Source: Anaerolineaceae bacterium (lineage in GTDB: Bacteria; Chloroflexota; Anaerolineae; Anaerolineales; Anaerolineaceae). From it: a DNA stretch of 11,533 nucleotides. The notes beneath the pieces were generated by a model that was not told the DNA's origin, ran no database searches, and saw only the letters and a program-made list of their open reading frames with translations. Positions within the stretch are counted from its first letter, which is position 1, and each line of letters begins with the position of its first letter. Below are positions 7,444 to 11,533 of this stretch, piece by piece. Location: the NCBI GenBank assembly GCA_011620505.1, contig WOZA01000157.1, forward strand, positions 1 through 11,533. Direction: 5' to 3'. Both the position numbers and the translations under genes were made by a program.

Positions 7444-7919
7444 TTCGTGTTTTTCTTGGGATAGGCACCAACCTTGGTGACCGGGAGCGCAACCTCCAGG
7501 AGGCATGCGCGGCTCTAAGCCAAAGGCTGGAGATTCTCAAGGAATCATCCATCTACCAAACCGCTCCCTGGGGCTATCTGGATCAGCCTGCCTTTCTCAA
7601 CCAGGTGATTGAAGCCCAGACCGCTTTAAGTTCGTTGAACCTGCTGGATTTTCTCAAGCAAACCGAAAAACAATTGGGGCGGCAGGCAAACTTCCGCTAT
7701 GGTCCGAGACTGATTGACCTGGACATCCTGTTTTATGGGAATCGGATTATCCAGACCCCTCGTCTGCAGGTACCGCATCCGCGTTTGATGGAGCGAGCTT
7801 TTGTGCTCATACCACTGGCAGAAATCGCGCCGGAATTTGTCCATCCACAGAATAAGCAGACTGTCGCCCAATTGCTTGCAGCTTTACCGGATTTGGGAGG
7901 GGTGCAGAAGTGCGGGTAG
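7440..7919 (+). CDS. folK: 2-amino-4-hydroxy-6-hydroxymethyldihydropteridine pyrophosphokinase
   Basis: FolK transfers pyrophosphate from ATP to 6-hydroxymethyl-dihydropterin, giving the substrate for dihydropteroate synthase in folate synthesis. The 159-residue length is typical. Motifs: GIGTNLGDRERNL (7-19), SSIYQTAPWG (36-45) with the pterin-side region, FLNQVIEA (52-59), GRQANFRYGPRLIDLDIL (80-97) with metal-binding D93 and D95 and arginines contacting ATP, and PHPRLMERAFVL (112-123). It overlaps the end of hom by 4 bases and the next gene by 10 bases. No other folate gene lies in the window; the neighbour genes seem unrelated to folate. Confidence 0.95.
   Translation: MIRVFLGIGTNLGDRERNLQEACAALSQRLEILKESSIYQTAPWGYLDQPAFLNQVIEAQTALSSLNLLDFLKQTEKQLGRQANFRYGPRLIDLDILFYGNRIIQTPRLQVPHPRLMERAFVLIPLAEIAPEFVHPQNKQTVAQLLAALPDLGGVQKCG
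7895..7900 (+). promoter_or_regulatory. Ribosome binding site that decides the GTG start at 7910
   Basis: GGGAGG lies inside the end of folK, 9 bases before GTG 7910. It is the strongest Shine-Dalgarno match in this operon and supports the GTG start, which overlaps the folK stop by 10 bases. Confidence 0.6.
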
Positions 7920-9724
7920 GGCTGGCATTTGCGGCTCTGCTTTTGCCAGGGCTGGCATGGTGGCTGTGGTTTGGCGACCGCCGCAAAGATGGCGCGCAGG
8001 CGCTGGCTGAAATCATCACCATCAGCGCCAGTTTCATCGCTCTTGGAACGCTTGGCTTCTATACCGTTCGGCTGAAAGTCACTCCCCTATTGCTCGGGCT
8101 CGTGCTCGGTCTGTGTTTTGGGATTGCCCTTGCCGGGCTCATTCGCAGAGGCAAAGGAGCCTTCAATAAAACCTGGCTGTTTGCCCTGCTTGGTCTGGCG
8201 GTTGCCTTGGTTTGGCGCTTTTGGCAGGCGCGGGATTTGGTCTTCCCTAATTGGGTCGATTCTCAACACCACGTCCTGATTATTCGAAAGATGATCGAAT
8301 TTGGAGGGCTGCCGAGCACACTCGAGCCTTACCTGCCCGGACCGTTTTACTATCACTTTGGATTTCATGCTGTTGGCGCTTTGTTTTCAGCGCTCAGCGG
8401 GCTTGACCCTGCTGCCAGTGTCTTGATGCTGGGGCAGGCGATCAGCGCGTGTGTCGGCCTGGCGGTCTACGCGCTGGCAAAACAGCTCGGCAAAGATTGG
8501 CGCATTGGATTACTGGCGGCGGTATTTGTTACTTTTGTCACCAAAATGCCCGGCTATTACCTCAGTTGGGGGCGCTACACCTTGTTGATTGGTGTGATGA
8601 TCCTGCCCGTGGCGATGGCGGAAGCAATCCGGGTATGGGACAACCACGACCACTGGTGGCAATTGGCAGGTCTCAGCCTGCTCACTGCCGGCACCCTGCT
8701 CAGCCACTACTTTACAGCTTTTTTGTTCGTCCTGTTCCTTGCCTTGCTGGGCATCCGATGGCTTGTGGAGACCATCAGGTCAAAATCAGCCAACTGGAAG
8801 CCTATCACGAGCGTTGCAATTGCAACATTCACGGGGCTGGTTCTGGCTTCACGCTGGTACTATCGCATTTTTGTATATTCCAGCGCGGCTTCCAGACCCG
8901 TTTTTCGGGTGATGGAGGCTGAGCCCCTCAAGGCATCCTGGGATTACCTCTTGTACCTGGTTGGTCCGGTCAGCGGGTACGTCTTGATTGCGTTTGGTCT
9001 GATTGGACTATTCTGGACAGCTTTCAAAATTAAGAAGTTTACTTTTCAAGCTTGGGCGGCTCTTGTTCTGTTCTTTTCCCTGCCGACTGGTTTTCGCCTG
9101 ATGAACTTCCGCAATGATTACTTTGCCCTGGTTGCCTTTATTCCGATTGCGATAACGTCTGCCTTTGGAATTGTGTTGCTTCTTGGAAAGCTGATAACGC
9201 GGAAGAGGCTCTCCAACCTCCTGATCCTGCTGATTGGCGTGGCGCTGAGCGTTTCGGGGGCATTGCAGAACGCGCGTGCGGTCAACACCGAAACAATCCT
9301 TGCGACCAGGTCAGATCTTGAAGCGCTTAAGTGGATCGAAACCCACACCCCTGAAGACGCGCGCTTTTTTGTAAATACGACATATTGGGGATTTGACGTC
9401 TACCGTGGTGTAGATGGCGGGGGGTGGATATTGCCAATGACAGGAAGATGGAGCCTTGCTCCAACCATATTTTATCCCATGGTTGCAGACAGGGATTTTA
9501 TCCGGAGTGTGGCTGATCTGGGAATGAGAGCAAGCTCTATCACTGAATGCGGAGATGATTTCTGGCTGTTGGTGAATGACGCCGGGATAAACTATCTTTA
9601 CATCAAAGAGGGGGTTGGTAGTCTGCAGCCGAATGCATTGATCGCTTGTGAAGGGGTTGATCAACTTATAAACATCGAAGATGTTCACATCTACTTAATC
9701 ACGAAACCAGGTAACACCCCTTGA
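7910..9724 (+). CDS. Multi-pass membrane protein, GT-C/PTPS-related type (first of a tandem pair)
   Basis: This 604-residue protein has many hydrophobic segments (roughly ten) to about residue 460, then a soluble tail of about 140 residues. It starts at GTG 7910. Early in the chain, between membrane segments, lies NWVDSQHH, with D117 and H120-H121, where GT-C glycosyltransferases carry an acidic residue in the first outside loop. YYHFGFHA (Y148-A154) and SWGRYT (S219-T224) follow. The tail starts with ALKWIETHTPEDARFFV. All these marks recur in the next gene, so the two are paralogues. The layout resembles the '6-pyruvoyl-tetrahydropterin synthase-related' membrane family, whose name does not imply pterin chemistry, and lipid-linked sugar transferases. 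I infer an envelope glycan or glycolipid role; substrate unknown. It could also be a non-enzymatic GT-C relative. Confidence 0.75.
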   Translation: MRVGLAFAALLLPGLAWWLWFGDRRKDGAQALAEIITISASFIALGTLGFYTVRLKVTPLLLGLVLGLCFGIALAGLIRRGKGAFNKTWLFALLGLAVALVWRFWQARDLVFPNWVDSQHHVLIIRKMIEFGGLPSTLEPYLPGPFYYHFGFHAVGALFSALSGLDPAASVLMLGQAISACVGLAVYALAKQLGKDWRIGLLAAVFVTFVTKMPGYYLSWGRYTLLIGVMILPVAMAEAIRVWDNHDHWWQLAGLSLLTAGTLLSHYFTAFLFVLFLALLGIRWLVETIRSKSANWKPITSVAIATFTGLVLASRWYYRIFVYSSAASRPVFRVMEAEPLKASWDYLLYLVGPVSGYVLIAFGLIGLFWTAFKIKKFTFQAWAALVLFFSLPTGFRLMNFRNDYFALVAFIPIAITSAFGIVLLLGKLITRKRLSNLLILLIGVALSVSGALQNARAVNTETILATRSDLEALKWIETHTPEDARFFVNTTYWGFDVYRGVDGGGWILPMTGRWSLAPTIFYPMVADRDFIRSVADLGMRASSITECGDDFWLLVNDAGINYLYIKEGVGSLQPNALIACEGVDQLINIEDVHIYLITKPGNTP

Positions 9725-9728
9725 AGGG

Positions 9729-9734
9729 TATAAT
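9729..9734 (+). promoter_or_regulatory. TATAAT -10-like box between the paralogous membrane genes
   Basis: A perfect TATAAT begins 5 bases after the upstream stop codon, in a 43-base gap. A good -35 is not seen at the expected place (about 9706-9711). It may allow separate expression of the second membrane protein, starting near 9741, or be a chance AT-rich match. Confidence 0.35.
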
Positions 9735-9767
9735 TTTTAATGAATTCTCGCTGGATTGAGAGAGCGT

Positions 9768-11533
9768 ATGACTTGGGTTGAATTGCGAACACTGCTCACC
9801 ATCTTTATTATGTTAATGGTACCCGGATGGGCAATTTTGTCCGTGACCAATCTTTGGCGGCGATTTGAGGCAATTGAGCGGTGGATTCTTGCCGTTGGGC
9901 TGAGCATCGCGTTCTATCCATTCGTTTACTATTTTACAAGGGCAATTCTCCCGTCATTGCGAATCGGGCAGAACAAACTCCTTGTGCTTCTGCTGGGGCT
10001 TTTCGCACTCACTGCCTGGAAACTCAGAAAAAACTGGCGTGAACAATTCAAGCTTGGAAAATATGCTGGACCATTTCTGTTCATCCTTGCACTCACGCTC
10101 CTGACCCGCTTTTGGCTGGCTCATAATTACCCTTACCCTGCCTGGACCGACTCCCTGCATCACATCCTGATCACAGATCTGGTTGCCACAACGGGCAAAC
10201 TCCCGTTCAATCTTCAGCCATATGCACCGACAAATTTGGACCAGTATCATCTGGGCTTATATGCACTCACTGGCAGTCTGCAACTGCTTGCAGATATTCC
10301 GGCTCATCAAGCACTCCTGTGGATGACACAGGCCATCAACGGTTTATGTGGGCTGGGTGTCTTCATATTCTTGTCAAAGAAAGTCTCTCCTCTGGCAGGT
10401 TTGGCAGGCATGATGGTCGTTGGTCTGTTCAGCTTTCAACCGGCCCTGTATTTCAGCTGGGGCAGGTTTACGCAAGGCTCTTCACAATCCATCTTATTGA
10501 TTGCAGCTTTTGCCACCTGGGAAGCGATACGGGCATGGAAAGGTGATTGGAAAGAGAACCGCATTCCCGCGTTAGCTATGACTGGCGTCTCTGCCTTGCT
10601 CATTGCGGGAGTATTCCTTTTGCATTTCAGAGCGGCAGCTTTCCTGCTCCCCTTGCTTGTCCTGATCTGTATTTATGAATTTGCTACGGCGATTAAAACC
10701 AAAACGCATGCGATCAGAACAGTTATTGGCATTGCCGCCATCGCAATCGTTAGCATCTTTCTGATCCTTCCTGTCCTGGTCCCCGCGATGGAATTTTACG
10801 TTGATCAAAGGTCTACGCCAGCCGAATCTGCTGAGACAGAGCCGGCAAATAGCATGATTGAAAGCGAATATTATGCCAATTACGACATCCAATCGCTTTA
10901 TGCGATCGGAGCAAAAAAGTGGCTGATCGGCTTGACCCTGGTGGGTATGTTAGTGGGACTGCTCAGGAAAAACAGGGTTGTCATCCTCATTATGATCGCC
11001 TGGATACTGGCGCTGTTTGGTATTGGTCTGCTTTATCGACTGAATATACCACTGCTGGCTTTTACGAACATGACTGGCATGATGATCATGCTCTACTTGC
11101 CAATTGGTGTAATTGTTGGAGTCCTGGCGGAAGACCTATGGCAGCTGTTCTCCTTGCAAAAGCATGAGAACTGGGCAACTGGACTTCAATGGGTTGCCCT
11201 TTTCCTGGCTGTGATTGCTGTCATTTTTCGCATCGGTGATGTCGAGAGTTTCCGCCAGTTTATGACCGCGGCGGATGAAAAAGCCATGGACTGGATTGAG
11301 AAAAACACCCCGAAAGAGGCTGTTTTTGCTGTTCATACCTACTATTGGCTGCCTGACTCTCCGCATGGATCCGACGCGGGCTATTTCATTCCTTACTATG
11401 CCAACCGCAAAACCACCACCAGCACAATGATTTCAAGCCTGGGACCTGGCTACGAAGAGGTCATGGCCGAATCGGAAGCCGTGATGAGCCTCTATTCCTC
11501 TTCGCCCGACATTGGCGCGCTTTGCGAACTTGG
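9768..11533 (+). CDS. Multi-pass membrane protein, paralogue of the preceding gene (3' end outside window)
   Basis: The frame from ATG 9768 stays open to the window edge, 588 codons without a stop, so the gene is partial at its 3' end. A GAGAG run (9758-9764) may serve as ribosome binding site. The N-terminus is hydrophobic (LLTIFIMLMVPGW), with a second membrane segment and a basic stretch before AWTDSLHH (D128, H131, H132). QYHLGLYA (159-166) and SWGRFT (230-235) follow, then several more membrane segments, and a soluble region from about residue 500 opening with KAMDWIEKNTPKEAVFAV. Order and spacing match the preceding gene closely, so it is a diverged tandem duplicate, probably a GT-C-like membrane glycosyltransferase or relative. 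An insertion rich in E, S, T and P near residues 345-365 (after EFYVDQR) is not seen in the first copy. The substrate cannot be told. Confidence 0.78.
   Translation, partial: MTWVELRTLLTIFIMLMVPGWAILSVTNLWRRFEAIERWILAVGLSIAFYPFVYYFTRAILPSLRIGQNKLLVLLLGLFALTAWKLRKNWREQFKLGKYAGPFLFILALTLLTRFWLAHNYPYPAWTDSLHHILITDLVATTGKLPFNLQPYAPTNLDQYHLGLYALTGSLQLLADIPAHQALLWMTQAINGLCGLGVFIFLSKKVSPLAGLAGMMVVGLFSFQPALYFSWGRFTQGSSQSILLIAAFATWEAIRAWKGDWKENRIPALAMTGVSALLIAGVFLLHFRAAAFLLPLLVLICIYEFATAIKTKTHAIRTVIGIAAIAIVSIFLILPVLVPAMEFYVDQRSTPAESAETEPANSMIESEYYANYDIQSLYAIGAKKWLIGLTLVGMLVGLLRKNRVVILIMIAWILALFGIGLLYRLNIPLLAFTNMTGMMIMLYLPIGVIVGVLAEDLWQLFSLQKHENWATGLQWVALFLAVIAVIFRIGDVESFRQFMTAADEKAMDWIEKNTPKEAVFAVHTYYWLPDSPHGSDAGYFIPYYANRKTTTSTMISSLGPGYEEVMAESEAVMSLYSSSPDIGALCEL

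Overview
The window reads as ordinary chromosome from a bacterium of the phylum Chloroflexota, most likely class Anaerolineae. Three things suggest this: moderately GC-rich codon use, a DnaE replicase with the long acidic C-terminal extension and intact PHP domain, and a DUF3090 / SCO1664-family gene pair, which is known mainly from Actinobacteria and Chloroflexi. This assignment is inference from protein character; no marker RNA is present. All seven genes lie on the + strand and are tightly packed. The longest gaps are 94 and 115 bases, so there is no gene-free stretch above 300 bases. I see no mobile element, CRISPR array, tRNA or rRNA.

Layout. (1) 90-1112: a membrane-anchored family 2 glycosyltransferase of the polyprenyl-phosphate sugar transferase type. 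Upstream is a small run of short direct repeats (12-71). (2) 1207-6293: an apparent three-gene operon behind a promoter-like extended -10 element, consisting of dnaE (replicative DNA polymerase III alpha), a DUF3090 gene that overlaps the dnaE end by 8 bases, and a SCO1664-family gene with a PI3/4-kinase-like motif layout. (3) 6409-9724: a second apparent operon behind a TATAAT box, consisting of a short homoserine dehydrogenase, folK (4-base overlap) and a large multi-pass membrane protein (10-base overlap, GTG start). (4) 9768 to the window end: a second multi-pass membrane protein, clearly a tandem paralogue of the previous one. It is cut off by the window edge with no stop codon in 588 codons.

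Function. The replicase, threonine/methionine branch-point enzyme and folate enzyme are housekeeping genes. The less understood parts are the DUF3090-SCO1664 pair coupled to dnaE and the two tandem membrane proteins. Each membrane protein has a W-x-D-S-x-H-H motif in a predicted outside loop, a Y-H-x-G motif, an S-W-G-R motif, and a C-terminal soluble region opening with a shared W-I-E-x-x-T-P motif. They look like lipid-linked sugar (GT-C fold) transferases or a related uncharacterised family, and could work in the same envelope glycan pathways as the GT2 enzyme at the window start, though nothing here proves a link. In the DUF3090 protein the C-terminal cysteine pattern expected of the family is missing, which is the most notable departure from a known family in the window.
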